This document shows, piece after piece, positions 14,310 to 24,145 of a stretch of DNA of 57,445 bases. Within the stretch, counting starts at the first letter, position 1. The number at the start of each line of letters is the position of its first letter. The DNA is from a virus. The stretch is from IMG/VR virus record IMGVR_UViG_3300033182_001174, positions 1 to 57,445 of that record; one strand, written 5' to 3'. Made by a program: the position numbers and the translations under genes. Under the pieces are notes generated by a model, which saw nothing but the letters and a program-made list of their open reading frames with translations, searched no databases and was not told the DNA's origin.

Positions 14310-14480
14310 ATGAACCTAGAGGCATACCTGAAGTTAAACTTTTCCTTGATCCAGTACCATAAATATTCATTAACGGAGATTGAAAACATGATTCCGTGGG
14401 AACGTGATATTTACGTTGCATTATTACAAAATCATCTTGAGGAAGAAAAACTAAAGCATCAGCAAGCGAATGGCATCTAG
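14310..14480 (+). CDS. gp51: Baseplate hub assembly protein gp51-like
   Basis: A 56-residue ORF (MNLEAYLKLNFSLIQYHKYS ... LTEIENMIPWERDIYVALL ... HLEEEKLKHQQ). The NMIPWERDIY...L motif is the hallmark of the short cyanophage gp51 protein and resembles tail assembly chaperones of other phages. It begins 11 bases after gp26 and its last 11 bases overlap the giant downstream gene, so the three are coupled. Easily missed because it is so short. Confidence 0.72.
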   Translation: MNLEAYLKLNFSLIQYHKYSLTEIENMIPWERDIYVALLQNHLEEEKLKHQQANGI

Positions 14481-17316
14481 GACTAGCACCGATCCAATAG
14501 AAATACTCTTAGAGATGGGTGTAGACCTGGATAATCTCTCCGAAGAGGAAGATTATCTTAGTGCCTTGATGGAGGCAGTTAATACTTTAACGATTAAAGA
14601 TGCAAAGGATCCTCGCATCAGTCCTCTTCAGCAAGAAATAAGAAAGGTAAGAACAAAAAGAAAAGAAGCAGATCCTAAGTTTAAAGCAAAGAAAACAAAG
14701 ATATCTGCAGGTGCATTTAAAAAAGGATCTGCCACAGGAGTCAATCTTAAACCAAAAGCATTACCGACTAGTGCATTGGTTCCTTATCAGGCACCTGAAG
14801 CAGTAACAGAAGAAGAGGGTGGAGAAAAGAAAAAGAGAAAGAGAAAACCAAAAGAAAAAAATCTTTTAAAAGAGATTGCTAAATCTGTCACCAACATTGC
14901 TGACACACTGAAGAAACAATATGACTTAAAGAAAAAATTTACAGAAGAAGAAAGAAGGAGAGCAGAGCAGCAGAAAAGAAAGTTACAAGAAGCAGGACTT
15001 GAAAAAAGATTTAAGGGTATCTTAAAAACTGCTCAGAAAATTATTGCGCCTATCAGAAGTATCTTTGATAGAATAATACAGTTTCTTACGATGGTGTTCT
15101 TGGGTAAATTCTTATCTAAGTTAGTCGATTGGTTTACTAATCCTGAGAATCAAAGTAAGGTAAAATCTATTATTAGATTCCTCTCAGATAATTGGCCAAA
15201 GTTATTATCAGCATATATTATTTTTGGAACAGGTCTTGGTAAGTTCTCAAGGTTCCTTGTTAAGGTTCTTGCCAGAGGTGCTGTTCGATTAGCAGCAGCA
15301 ACAGCAGGGTTACTTGCTAGATTGTTTGGTGGAAGGGCACTGGGAAGGTTCTCAAGATTCCTTGGTAAGAGAGGTAAATTAATTGCTGGTGGTGTAGAAG
15401 CAGTCACCACTATCTTTGCATTCAAAGCACTTGAAGATGCTTTTACAAAAAATTTAGGTCCTGAAGAATCTGCAAGTATTGATAATGATATTCCTGTTAG
15501 TGGATATCAAGGTGGTGGATTAGTACAACCTATTTTTAAATTCCAAGGTGGAGGACCAGTAAAGTTTAATCTTCTTGATCCACGCACTTGGATGAGTGGT
15601 AAAGCTCAACAAACTGTTGATGATAAAACAGGTAGATATAATGATGATACCTTAAGTGGTAGACTTCTGAATAGAAGAAATGCCACCAACGAAGCGATCA
15701 TGAAGATGCGTGGTTATGAAGAAGGTGGAGAGGTAGACGGACCAGCTGGTATTGATAAAGTCCCTGCGATGCTCACTGATGGTGAGTTTGTTATGTCTCG
15801 TGGTGCTGTACAGAAGTATGGTGTCAGTCAATTAGAGGCAATGAATGCTGCTGGTGGTGGCACCAACAGACCAAAGATAATGAATGGCACGGTATTTGCC
15901 AAAGGTGGAGGACATGTCGGTGATCGTGAGAAAGCACCTGATAAGATGTTAACTCCTGTTGAAAAAATTGCACCATCTATTTCTTCAAGTACAATCAAAC
16001 CCTCTTTTGTTCTTGCACTTAAGGATGGAGTGCAAGGTAAGTTAGATAAAGCAACTGGTAAGTTCACTCCTGCAGAATTCACGGAAGCAGAGAGAGCAAG
16101 ATATACTAAGTTTGGTGGAAAAATTCCAGAGAAACCAAAGAAACCAGAGAGAAGTGATTTCCCTATGGGAAGATCTGGTGCTAAAAAATATCAAGAAGCA
16201 AAAAAAAGTTTTGAAGCAGCTGCCGCAACTTCTAAGGTAACTCCTGTAGCAACTCCTATAACTCCTAAAGCAACTACTAAAACATTAACAAAAGAACAGT
16301 TACTAGGAAAATCTGGTGTCATGCCAACGGCAGATCAACTTAGTGCGACGGCAACAAAGAGACATGCTGAGTTGATGAAGTCCACTGATCAAAAGAAAAT
16401 TGCTGATTATGATGCTAAGCATGGTGCTGGAGCATACTCTAAGAAACTGCAGGAAAAACTGAATAAAATGTATTCGCCTGAAAAGGCAAAACAGATGACG
16501 ACAGGTAAAGTAAAACCAACAGGAAAGGTTGTTGGAAGAGAAAATCTGTCACCTCAAGCACAGGCAGCAATAGCACGATTGGAGGCTAAAAAAGGATTGC
16601 CACCTGATATGCAGTACACCAGAAATGGTAAGAAGATATCTGCAGAAGAGTTTAATAGAACCAAAAACATGGTAGGTGCAGCAAAAGAGGGTGGTGCTAA
16701 AGGTGTGTTAAATCACATGCTCTCAGGTGTGAAGGGAATGTTTGGTGGAATGTTTAGTAAAGTTCAGGGTGCTGTTAGTGATCCTAAATCTTTTGTTGAA
16801 TCCATGGGTGGAACCGTTATGGATGGAAATAAACTACCACCAACAGCAGAAGAACAGAGATATATTGATGAAGATAGGGCAGGCAGAGCAAAGATAGATG
16901 CTAAGTACAAAGCCAGAAATGAAGAGAGGAGTAAGGCTGCAGCAAAACAAGATAAGCACGACCGTTTGTTTGGAGAATATAGATCGATTGTGATGAATGA
17001 AGATCATCCTCTACATCGTAAAGTAGCTGGTGATCTTTTTACTGATGATGAAGGCATGAAGTTTGCTGACTTTAAAAAATTTAAGGCACAGCAAAGTCAA
17101 GCAAAGTTATCACCAAATCAACCACAACCAAAGGTATCTGCACCACAACCACCAACACCTCCAAGCAATAATGTTCAGGTGATTAAATCTCCTAGAAAGA
17201 AACAAACAAGAGCAACAGAGTCGGGAAGCACTGGAGGGTCTAATACCCCCAATATCAATGCTGGTAATGGTGATTCAAGCAAGTTTAAAATTTATGGTTT
17301 TTCACCACCGAGGTAA
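14470..17316 (+). CDS. Tape-measure-like giant tail protein 1
   Basis: A 948-residue protein in the position of gp29, the tape-measure/hub protein that sets tail length. Order: charged, Lys-rich N-terminus (1-190) with coiled coil KKKFTEEERRRAEQQKRKL; hydrophobic segments (about 195-330: FDRIIQFLTMVFLGKFLSKL, AAATAGLLARLFGG); Gly-rich YQGGGLVQP repeats; and the tape-measure-type motif GIDKVPAMLTDGEFVMSRGA near residues 430-450. The remainder is Lys/Ala/Pro-rich with low complexity. A second protein of similar architecture follows, so tape-measure function may be shared or split between them. Confidence 0.72.
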   Translation: MASRTSTDPIEILLEMGVDLDNLSEEEDYLSALMEAVNTLTIKDAKDPRISPLQQEIRKVRTKRKEADPKFKAKKTKISAGAFKKGSATGVNLKPKALPTSALVPYQAPEAVTEEEGGEKKKRKRKPKEKNLLKEIAKSVTNIADTLKKQYDLKKKFTEEERRRAEQQKRKLQEAGLEKRFKGILKTAQKIIAPIRSIFDRIIQFLTMVFLGKFLSKLVDWFTNPENQSKVKSIIRFLSDNWPKLLSAYIIFGTGLGKFSRFLVKVLARGAVRLAAATAGLLARLFGGRALGRFSRFLGKRGKLIAGGVEAVTTIFAFKALEDAFTKNLGPEESASIDNDIPVSGYQGGGLVQPIFKFQGGGPVKFNLLDPRTWMSGKAQQTVDDKTGRYNDDTLSGRLLNRRNATNEAIMKMRGYEEGGEVDGPAGIDKVPAMLTDGEFVMSRGAVQKYGVSQLEAMNAAGGGTNRPKIMNGTVFAKGGGHVGDREKAPDKMLTPVEKIAPSISSSTIKPSFVLALKDGVQGKLDKATGKFTPAEFTEAERARYTKFGGKIPEKPKKPERSDFPMGRSGAKKYQEAKKSFEAAAATSKVTPVATPITPKATTKTLTKEQLLGKSGVMPTADQLSATATKRHAELMKSTDQKKIADYDAKHGAGAYSKKLQEKLNKMYSPEKAKQMTTGKVKPTGKVVGRENLSPQAQAAIARLEAKKGLPPDMQYTRNGKKISAEEFNRTKNMVGAAKEGGAKGVLNHMLSGVKGMFGGMFSKVQGAVSDPKSFVESMGGTVMDGNKLPPTAEEQRYIDEDRAGRAKIDAKYKARNEERSKAAAKQDKHDRLFGEYRSIVMNEDHPLHRKVAGDLFTDDEGMKFADFKKFKAQQSQAKLSPNQPQPKVSAPQPPTPPSNNVQVIKSPRKKQTRATESGSTGGSNTPNINAGNGDSSKFKIYGFSPPR

Positions 17317-17323
17317 GTAAATC

Positions 17324-20300
17324 ATGTTACCTATGTTAGCAAGAACAACTGGTAGTGCCTTAGCCCGTAACATTACGGGTAAGAGAAAGACAGTGCGAGC
17401 TGGTGCTATCAAACCAAACACTCAGATGATTCCTGATAGAAAGAGTGGTGCATTAGTTAAACAACCAAAATCATCTTCGGCAATCATGAAACCAATGGCA
17501 CCACTCAAGGAGGCCACTGGTTCTGCTGCTAAACCTGCTGCTAAGGATGATTATATGACAATCATTCATAGTAAAGTTCTTGAGATAGAAGGGATTCTCA
17601 AGGGAACATTAGCAGCAGAGAAGGAAGAGCAGAGACAAAAAAGAAAAGCACGAAAGGATGAGGACAAGGCAAACCAAGAAAAGAAACTAGAAGCAAAAGA
17701 CGATAAGCAAGATAAGAAAGGTATTAAGATGCCTAAGGTTCCTCAGGTAGGAATCTTTGGATGGATAAAAAGGTTTATTGGCAATGTAATACTTGGAATA
17801 TTTTTGTCCAAGATGGTTGACTTTGCACCTGCATTGGGTGGATTTATAAAAGCAGCAGATGGTATCACTACATTCTTAGCAGATGTAGGAATAAAATTAG
17901 TTGATGGTCTTGCTACATTTGTTGACTGGGGATACAAAGCATATGATGCAACTCAAGGATTCTTAGAAAACTTTGGTGTTGGTCAAGAACAATTTGATCA
18001 ATTCTCTGGTGCTGTGTCTGGAATGATTGATGCATTGATCATTGCATCAGTCATTCTCGCGGCAAGGGGTGAAGATGGTTTAGGACCTGGTGGTCTTGAC
18101 AAAGCAAGAAGACCTCAAGGACGTACACCTGGTGTAACACAAGGTCGTGGTGGACAAAGACCTAGAATGAGATTTCCTGGCACTGGACCAAGAATAACTC
18201 AGGGTCGTGGTGGTCCACGTCGTCCTGGAGCACCAGTCACTCAAGGTCGTGGTGGTCAAGGAACAAGTCCAAGATTTCCTGGAACAAGACCACCAGTGAC
18301 TGGTGGAGGGACAACTCCAAGACTTCCTAAAGGAACAAAAGGTGGAAAAGGTAATTGGTTACTAAGTTTAATCCTTGCACCATTTGAATTTTTTGGAAGA
18401 AAAGGTGAGGGACAAACCGATCTTCAAGCTGGAGTTGGCACTGCTGGTAGCACTGCTGGTGGATATGCTGGTATGAAAGCAGGTGGTGCATTAGGTGTTA
18501 AAATAGGAGCATTCCTTGGACCTAAAGGTGCATTAGTTGGTGGTATTCTTGGTGGAATAATAGGTGGAATTGTTGGAAGTGTAACAGGTGGAGCAGCAGC
18601 AGATAAGTTAACAGGTGCAGACAAGGTTGGACAATATCAAGAAGGTGGTAGAATTACCAAGAAGTCAAAAGTAAAACGTGGTATTAAAACTAAGAAGAAA
18701 CCAAAGAAATTAAATCTTAGAAAACCAATAAAACAAGATCTCAAAGATCTTCCACCTCCAGCAAAAGGTCAAGAACCTACACAACAGAGAGCATGGTGGG
18801 ACTTCCTTGGTTGGGCTGGCACTGGTCAGAAACAACCACTTGGTCCTGGTGGTGAGATGCTCGCAGAAAAAGTAACCAATGTAGGTAACACTCTTGGTAG
18901 AGATGATTTCTTCGGTCCTGTTTTAAAAGTAACCTCAAAAATTATTTTAGATCAGGAAGTTAACAACATAGATTATCAAAACGTAAGTCGTGGAATTAAC
19001 TTATTACTTAATGAAGGAATTAAAGCAAACAAAGTTGCTCAAGGTGCTTTTAAATATCAAGAGGGTGGGGAAGTATTGCCCATAAAAACTGCGATTGATG
19101 CTGGAAGGTGGATAGAGAGCACTTTTAGATCCACAATTAGAAACAGTTCTGAAAAATCAATCATGCGTTCTGGATCCTCATTTACTAAAAATAAAATGAA
19201 TGAGGCATCAACTGCAGGACCTGGAACTGCTGCTGGAGAAAGAGATTCTGCTTCTGGTGAAATGGTTCCTGGCACTCAAACAGGTTCCACAACTTCAAAA
19301 TTTGGAACGGTAGAGCAAAAGAAGATGCTTGATGCCATTGCTTTTGCTGAAGGAACGACAGGAAGTTATGGAACTCTTTATGGTGGTAGGGTAATAGATG
19401 AACTTGCTGCAGGGGAGATGACAATAGCAGAAGTTCTTAAGATGCAGAAGAGTAAAATGTATAAAGGTGAAAGTGTTTATGGTTCGGGATATGATTCTAA
19501 TGCTACTGGTAGATATCAGTTTATGTCCTATGTCTTAGAGGAAGAGATAGGCAAACAAGGTGCAGATCCCTCTGAGTTGTTCACCCCTGAGATGCAGGAT
19601 AAATTAATTCTCAATAGGATTTCAAGAATGAGAGGAGTTACTCCAGAACTCTTGGCAGCAGAGGGTATGAGTGATAAGGTTATTGATATGTTAGCACCTG
19701 AGTTTGCATCGTTCCCTAACTTGTTTGGTCCAGATGCTCAAGGTAGAGTGGGAACTAATACAAGTTACTATGGTCAGGGGGGCAAGACAGCAGCAGAAAT
19801 TAAAAAAGCATATGGAGATTCCACAGGAGAGTCCTCTGCTATTGAGATAGCAGACACTCAAGCACAACCTACTGCACTTAATATTGAACCGTCATCAATT
19901 ACTCCAGTTGAAAAAGCAAGTGAACCAGTTGGTCCAGCACCTGGTTCTGCAAATGCTGAGAAGGAGGCAATTGCAGGAGCACTTGGTGATTTTATGAAAG
20001 CAAATAGATCTAAGATTGGAGTTACTGGATCTATTCATCAATGGTTACCAAGACATCCACCCAAGAAGGTTAGAACAAGTTATCAATCATGGCATAATGT
20101 GAACAGAGCACTTGATATTGGTGGTTGGTCTCCATCTAGTCCTGAGGGAGGTGGTGCTGATGAACAGGCACCTGTGATTGCTGCATTACTTGAGTGGAAT
20201 AAGAAGAACGGATATAATCCCGTTGAATTAATTCATGGTTCTCCCGCATATAAGAACGTTGGAAGTTATAGAAAGTATCCCGATGTTCACCATCATCATG

Positions 20301-20638
20301 TTCATGTAGCATATGAAAAGGGTGGCATGACTCTTGACAAACCTCATCTTGCCATGTTAGGTGAGAAAGGAAAAGAGATTGTCATCGATAATGATAGTAG
20401 TGTCAGTGAAGTTTCCCCGATGCTTCTGGCAATCAATGCAGCAAAGAACAAACAAGGAGTTTTAGATGCTATTCAAAACTTTGCCCCATATGATGAGAGA
20501 TCAAGCAAAACCATCTCTGTTCAGGAAGAAGAAATGCCTGAAGAGAGTGGTTACGGTGGTCAAGCAAGAGGTGGATTGCTCCCAGTGATGATGGGTTCTC
20601 CAGATAATTCTTTTGACTTCTTAGAATATCAAGGTTAA
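17324..20638 (+). CDS. Tape-measure-like giant tail protein 2 with two peptidoglycan-hydrolase-like domains
   Basis: A 1104-residue protein. N-terminal coiled coil (about 85-140, Lys/Glu-rich), hydrophobic region (145-250), Gly/Arg/Pro repeats (QGRGG copies, about 265-340), a Gly-rich membrane-like segment (375-430). Residues about 660-860 resemble the lambda R transglycosylase fold: LDAIAFAEGT with candidate catalytic Glu676 and GRYQFM at 729-734. Residues about 910-1000 look like an M15/LAS metallopeptidase: SWHNVNRALDI (His924, Asp931) and HHHHVHV (989-995) as zinc ligands. It would be delivered with the tail to open the cell wall, replacing the lysozyme that T4 carries on gp5. It ends in tape-measure-like LAMLGEKGKEIVID. 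Confidence 0.75.
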   Translation: MLPMLARTTGSALARNITGKRKTVRAGAIKPNTQMIPDRKSGALVKQPKSSSAIMKPMAPLKEATGSAAKPAAKDDYMTIIHSKVLEIEGILKGTLAAEKEEQRQKRKARKDEDKANQEKKLEAKDDKQDKKGIKMPKVPQVGIFGWIKRFIGNVILGIFLSKMVDFAPALGGFIKAADGITTFLADVGIKLVDGLATFVDWGYKAYDATQGFLENFGVGQEQFDQFSGAVSGMIDALIIASVILAARGEDGLGPGGLDKARRPQGRTPGVTQGRGGQRPRMRFPGTGPRITQGRGGPRRPGAPVTQGRGGQGTSPRFPGTRPPVTGGGTTPRLPKGTKGGKGNWLLSLILAPFEFFGRKGEGQTDLQAGVGTAGSTAGGYAGMKAGGALGVKIGAFLGPKGALVGGILGGIIGGIVGSVTGGAAADKLTGADKVGQYQEGGRITKKSKVKRGIKTKKKPKKLNLRKPIKQDLKDLPPPAKGQEPTQQRAWWDFLGWAGTGQKQPLGPGGEMLAEKVTNVGNTLGRDDFFGPVLKVTSKIILDQEVNNIDYQNVSRGINLLLNEGIKANKVAQGAFKYQEGGEVLPIKTAIDAGRWIESTFRSTIRNSSEKSIMRSGSSFTKNKMNEASTAGPGTAAGERDSASGEMVPGTQTGSTTSKFGTVEQKKMLDAIAFAEGTTGSYGTLYGGRVIDELAAGEMTIAEVLKMQKSKMYKGESVYGSGYDSNATGRYQFMSYVLEEEIGKQGADPSELFTPEMQDKLILNRISRMRGVTPELLAAEGMSDKVIDMLAPEFASFPNLFGPDAQGRVGTNTSYYGQGGKTAAEIKKAYGDSTGESSAIEIADTQAQPTALNIEPSSITPVEKASEPVGPAPGSANAEKEAIAGALGDFMKANRSKIGVTGSIHQWLPRHPPKKVRTSYQSWHNVNRALDIGGWSPSSPEGGGADEQAPVIAALLEWNKKNGYNPVELIHGSPAYKNVGSYRKYPDVHHHHVHVAYEKGGMTLDKPHLAMLGEKGKEIVIDNDSSVSEVSPMLLAINAAKNKQGVLDAIQNFAPYDERSSKTISVQEEEMPEESGYGGQARGGLLPVMMGSPDNSFDFLEYQG

Positions 20639-20661
20639 ATAGTAGTGAGAGGTAATAATTA

Positions 20662-22014
20662 ATGACACAACAAATATCTACAAAAGCAGCAGATCCTGGT
20701 ATTGTAGAACAGGTAGACATTTATTCTAATGTTGATCCAAGTAAAACTGTTAGCCTTGTCGGAGGTCTTCTTAGTTTCTCCTACATTGAAAGTATAATGA
20801 GTGACACTATCAAAGTGAATCTTTCATTTAGTGATAGTGGTGATAGTATTGATGGTAAAACAGTGACAGAGGGTCTTCCTCTTGTTGGACAAGAGAAAGT
20901 GGTAATAAAATTTGCAGATAATAATGAAAATTTTATTGGAGATACACCTCAATTAGTGATGTATGTTAATAAGATTACTAATGTCGGAGATAGAACACAG
21001 AAATCTGTTATAAATCTTGAACTTGTATCAAAAGAATATATCTTGAATGAAAAGATAAGAGTAACACAAAGATTTGATGGAAAAATATCAGATCATGTTC
21101 AAAAAATTCTAACAGATCAAAAGTATTTGAAGACAGAGAAACCAGTAACAGTAGAAGATACAATCAATGAATATAATTTCTTTGGTAATAATAAGAAATC
21201 ATTTTACACTGTGACTTGGTTGTCGAAGAAAGCAGTTTCCTCTGAGCATCAAAAACTAGGACAGAGTGCTGGATTCTTTTTCTACGAAACTTATGATGGA
21301 TTCTTTTTTAAATCTATCGATGGTCTTCTAAGTCAAGAACCAAAGTTAAAGTTGATCTATAATGAGACACCAGATACCTCAGGTGCAAATATTCCTGATG
21401 GATATGACCAGAAAATTTTAGATTTTCAGAAGAGTAATAATGTAAATGTGCAAGATAAATTAAAGATGGGTGCGTTCTCTACTAGAACAGTTTTGTTTGA
21501 TCCATTTACATGTTTTTATGAAGTCAAAACACCAAACGCAGAGGAATCTCAAGATTCTCTTAAAATGGGTGGTAAAAATTTGTACCTTGCCTCAGAGGAG
21601 TTGAGAAATAAAGAGTTTGATATTCCAGGAGCAAACAAAGAGTTTTCAAGGACACAATATTTTTTACTTGACAGTGGAACAGCTCCTTCGGGTAGCACTG
21701 ATCAACAGATTGAAAAGTCAGCAGAAGAAAACTTTGAGTATGGACAAATTGCAAACCAGTCAGTCATGAGATACAATCAATTGTATTCCATGAGATCTAG
21801 TATTACCATTGCTGGTAACTTTACATTGCGAGCTGGTGATACAATTTACATTGATTCTCCTGGATTGCAGAAGGAAAGGACCCAGGAGGTAGACCACAAA
21901 GATGGCGGTCTATATATTATAACGGATATCTGTCATCAACTTACCTCTGAAGGCACATACACTCGATGCAATTTAGCAAGAGATTCCTTCGGAAGAAAAC
22001 CTAAAAAACGTTAA
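20662..22014 (+). CDS. gp27: Baseplate hub protein gp27-like
   Basis: A 450-residue protein placed between the tape-measure pair and the gp5-like OB protein, as gp27 should be. Segments TVSLVGGLLSFSYIESIMSD, FNFFGNN-type loops and a C-terminal tube-domain ending (AGNFTLRAGDTIYIDSPG, GGLYIITDICHQLT) fit hub proteins that form the trimeric adaptor between spike and tube. It starts at an ATG after AGAGGTAATAATTA. The gp27 label is by architecture and synteny. Confidence 0.75.
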   Translation: MTQQISTKAADPGIVEQVDIYSNVDPSKTVSLVGGLLSFSYIESIMSDTIKVNLSFSDSGDSIDGKTVTEGLPLVGQEKVVIKFADNNENFIGDTPQLVMYVNKITNVGDRTQKSVINLELVSKEYILNEKIRVTQRFDGKISDHVQKILTDQKYLKTEKPVTVEDTINEYNFFGNNKKSFYTVTWLSKKAVSSEHQKLGQSAGFFFYETYDGFFFKSIDGLLSQEPKLKLIYNETPDTSGANIPDGYDQKILDFQKSNNVNVQDKLKMGAFSTRTVLFDPFTCFYEVKTPNAEESQDSLKMGGKNLYLASEELRNKEFDIPGANKEFSRTQYFLLDSGTAPSGSTDQQIEKSAEENFEYGQIANQSVMRYNQLYSMRSSITIAGNFTLRAGDTIYIDSPGLQKERTQEVDHKDGGLYIITDICHQLTSEGTYTRCNLARDSFGRKPKKR

Positions 22015-22020
22015 GGAACT

Positions 22021-22239
22021 ATGTCTGATAGAAGTATTCAACAACACATTAACGATGATAAGGACCTTTTGGAGAACGGAACTCTGTCTCCACAAATGCG
22101 TCGTCATGTAGCAGACGAACTGGATCACCTTGAGCAGTACCAAGCAAATCATCCTGATGATGATCATGACCCAACGTCATTTGAAATGTATTGTGATGAG
22201 AATCCAGAAGCAGATGAATGTAGAATTTACGAGGATTGA
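22021..22239 (+). CDS. cp12: CP12-like Calvin-cycle inhibitor
   Basis: A 72-residue protein whose C-terminus (EMYCDENPEADECRIYED) is the CP12 signature, with the disulfide pair C-x8-C at Cys58 and Cys67; the central helix (VADELDHLEQYQAN) matches the CP12 AWD-VEEL region. CP12 ties GAPDH and phosphoribulokinase into an inactive complex; phage CP12 is thought to divert host carbon from the Calvin cycle to the pentose phosphate pathway, complementing TalC at the start of this window. The N-terminal cysteine pair of plant CP12 is absent, as in some cyanobacterial and phage forms. It is unexpectedly embedded between two baseplate hub genes and overlaps the next start by one base. Confidence 0.9.
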   Translation: MSDRSIQQHINDDKDLLENGTLSPQMRRHVADELDHLEQYQANHPDDDHDPTSFEMYCDENPEADECRIYED

Positions 22240-22820
22240 TGGAAGGAGGAACACTATTTAATCCAGGATTTCTTGGAGCAGCTTTTCTATGGTGGGTCGG
22301 TCAAATTGCTGACGATTCCACTTGGAGAGATAATATCAATGCAGGAAATTATGAGGATGCAGATGGTGTTCCTGGATGGGGTAGAAGATATAAGGTAAGA
22401 ATTATTGGTCTCCATGATCAGGGTGAGGTAGAGATTCCTTCTGATCAGTTACCATGGGCAAACGTAATGTATCCCATCACTGCTGGTGGATTCCAAACAA
22501 ATAGTGGAGCAACACCACAACTTCGTCAAGGAAATATGGTGTTTGGATTCTTTCTTGATGGACAGGATCAACAAGTTCCTGTCATCATGGGAGTTTTAGG
22601 TAACAACTCTCAGACACAACTGTCTCAAGTTATTGGTGATGATTCTGTTACCAATGCTCAGGCAGGTAGTATTGCAAGAAGTGGATACTCTACTGGAGCA
22701 AGATCCAAAGGTGCTGCGACCGAAGTTGCACCAGATCAAGATTTAGTAATTAAACAACCTGCGAGAAGGAGAAGAGGACAAGGTGGTAGAGGTGGAGATA
22801 CTGTGAGGAGGGTAGCATGA
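22239..22820 (+). CDS. gp5: gp5-like baseplate OB-fold protein
   Basis: A 193-residue protein starting MEGGTLFNPGFLGAAFLWWVGQI. It contains a gp5/VgrG-like OB-fold (GWGRRYKVRIIGLHDQGEVE, LPWANVMYPITAGGF, LRQGNMVFGFFLDGQDQQVPVIMGVLG) and a basic tail (ARRRRGQGGRGG). No lysozyme domain follows, unlike T4 gp5, consistent with the hydrolase domains being on the tail protein at 17324. The ATG overlaps the cp12 stop (TGATG); an upstream TTG at 22236 is unlikely. The stop overlaps the next start by ATGA. Confidence 0.8.
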   Translation: MEGGTLFNPGFLGAAFLWWVGQIADDSTWRDNINAGNYEDADGVPGWGRRYKVRIIGLHDQGEVEIPSDQLPWANVMYPITAGGFQTNSGATPQLRQGNMVFGFFLDGQDQQVPVIMGVLGNNSQTQLSQVIGDDSVTNAQAGSIARSGYSTGARSKGAATEVAPDQDLVIKQPARRRRGQGGRGGDTVRRVA

Positions 22821-24145
22821 CACAAACACCTTTTGATGCAGATGCTGCAAATGATAGAAAAAATGCAAGTGTTGATCGATCATTAGAGGCAACTCTTGCT
22901 AGAGAAGAGGCAGCAACAAATGCTGCTCTTGAAGCCGAGGCACAAAGACAGGCGCAACAACAGCAACAGCAAGAGGATAATGCAGAGGCAGGACCAGGTG
23001 CTGCACCAGAACCAGGTGCCACTCTTGAAAACGAAGGTGTTCATCACATCACTGCTGGTGATGTAAAGAGGCAGGAAAAATGTGAAGAGAAAATAGTTTT
23101 AATGAAACCAGACGAACCTGTCATGTCTGCTATGAAAGGCATTCAAACTGCCATTGAAAATATGACTAGAAAAATTGACAAATATCTTCAAGCAATTCAA
23201 AGTTATGTGGATGCAGTTTCTAGTGTAATTAACGACATTAAGAAACTTATATCAGATATTGCACGGGAAATTGCAAAATACATGAAGATTATCATGGACA
23301 AGATCATGGAATATGTCCTAAAGATTTTAAACAAAGGTCTTACTGCAGTTGTTGCTGCATTGCCATCTAGTTTAAGATATCAATTTGGTGATATGAAGGA
23401 GGTTTTTACTGAACTCATTCTTTGTCTTTACAATAAAATGATGGATGGTATGGGTGAAACAATTGCTGGTGCAATAACAGATGCTATCAATCCAGATCAA
23501 CTTGAGAAAAATGCTAATGATAGAGCAAACAATGGGCAAGATGCAAACGGGCAACTGAATGGTGCTCAAACAAGTCCACAAGTATCACCATGCTATGCTG
23601 ATGAATTAGTCAGTCAAGTTCTTTCAAGTAAGAGATCTCAGATAGATGATGCTAACAATAATTTAGTCGATAATATGAATGCATATCTTGAAGATGTCAC
23701 AGGGACATTATCAGGTATTAGTGGAGCACTTCAAGAGGGTCAGGATGCACTTGGAAACTTGGGTGATATTACAAACATGATTCCAGATATTTCTGGTGGA
23801 ATGGCAGCTGCATTAAATTTTACCAATATAAAGTTGAATGTATTTGGTTGTGAGTTGCAACCAAACATGGCAATATCAGATTTTTATACCTTCTGTAATG
23901 CAGGTGGTGCAGCACCCGCAGCAAAAACACCAAGCACTGCTGCTGTTGCAGAAAATGTAGAGAATGCACCAGCAGCACCTGCAGTAGAACCTGTTCCATT
24001 TGCAGAAGTTCCTAAGGATGCACCTGATGTTGATAATACAACTGCTGGTCAAAGTGATCCTATTGGAGCAGACATTGACGCAGAACTTGAAAGAGCTAGA
24101 GCAGGTGATAGATCTGGTCTTGATGATGCTCTTGATATCATCTGA
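22817..24145 (+). CDS. Baseplate/hub-associated structural protein
   Basis: A 442-residue protein coupled to the gp5-like gene (ATGA). Layout: Ala/Gln/Glu-rich N-terminus with a polyglutamine run (QAQQQQQQED), a long helical region with heptad character (about 100-190: IQTAIENMTRKIDKYLQAIQ, ISDIAREIAKYMKIIMDKI), a polar middle and a Pro/Ala-rich C-terminal tail. By position it is probably part of the central hub or spike complex. No enzyme motif. Confidence 0.65.
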   Translation: MTQTPFDADAANDRKNASVDRSLEATLAREEAATNAALEAEAQRQAQQQQQQEDNAEAGPGAAPEPGATLENEGVHHITAGDVKRQEKCEEKIVLMKPDEPVMSAMKGIQTAIENMTRKIDKYLQAIQSYVDAVSSVINDIKKLISDIAREIAKYMKIIMDKIMEYVLKILNKGLTAVVAALPSSLRYQFGDMKEVFTELILCLYNKMMDGMGETIAGAITDAINPDQLEKNANDRANNGQDANGQLNGAQTSPQVSPCYADELVSQVLSSKRSQIDDANNNLVDNMNAYLEDVTGTLSGISGALQEGQDALGNLGDITNMIPDISGGMAAALNFTNIKLNVFGCELQPNMAISDFYTFCNAGGAAPAAKTPSTAAVAENVENAPAAPAVEPVPFAEVPKDAPDVDNTTAGQSDPIGADIDAELERARAGDRSGLDDALDII

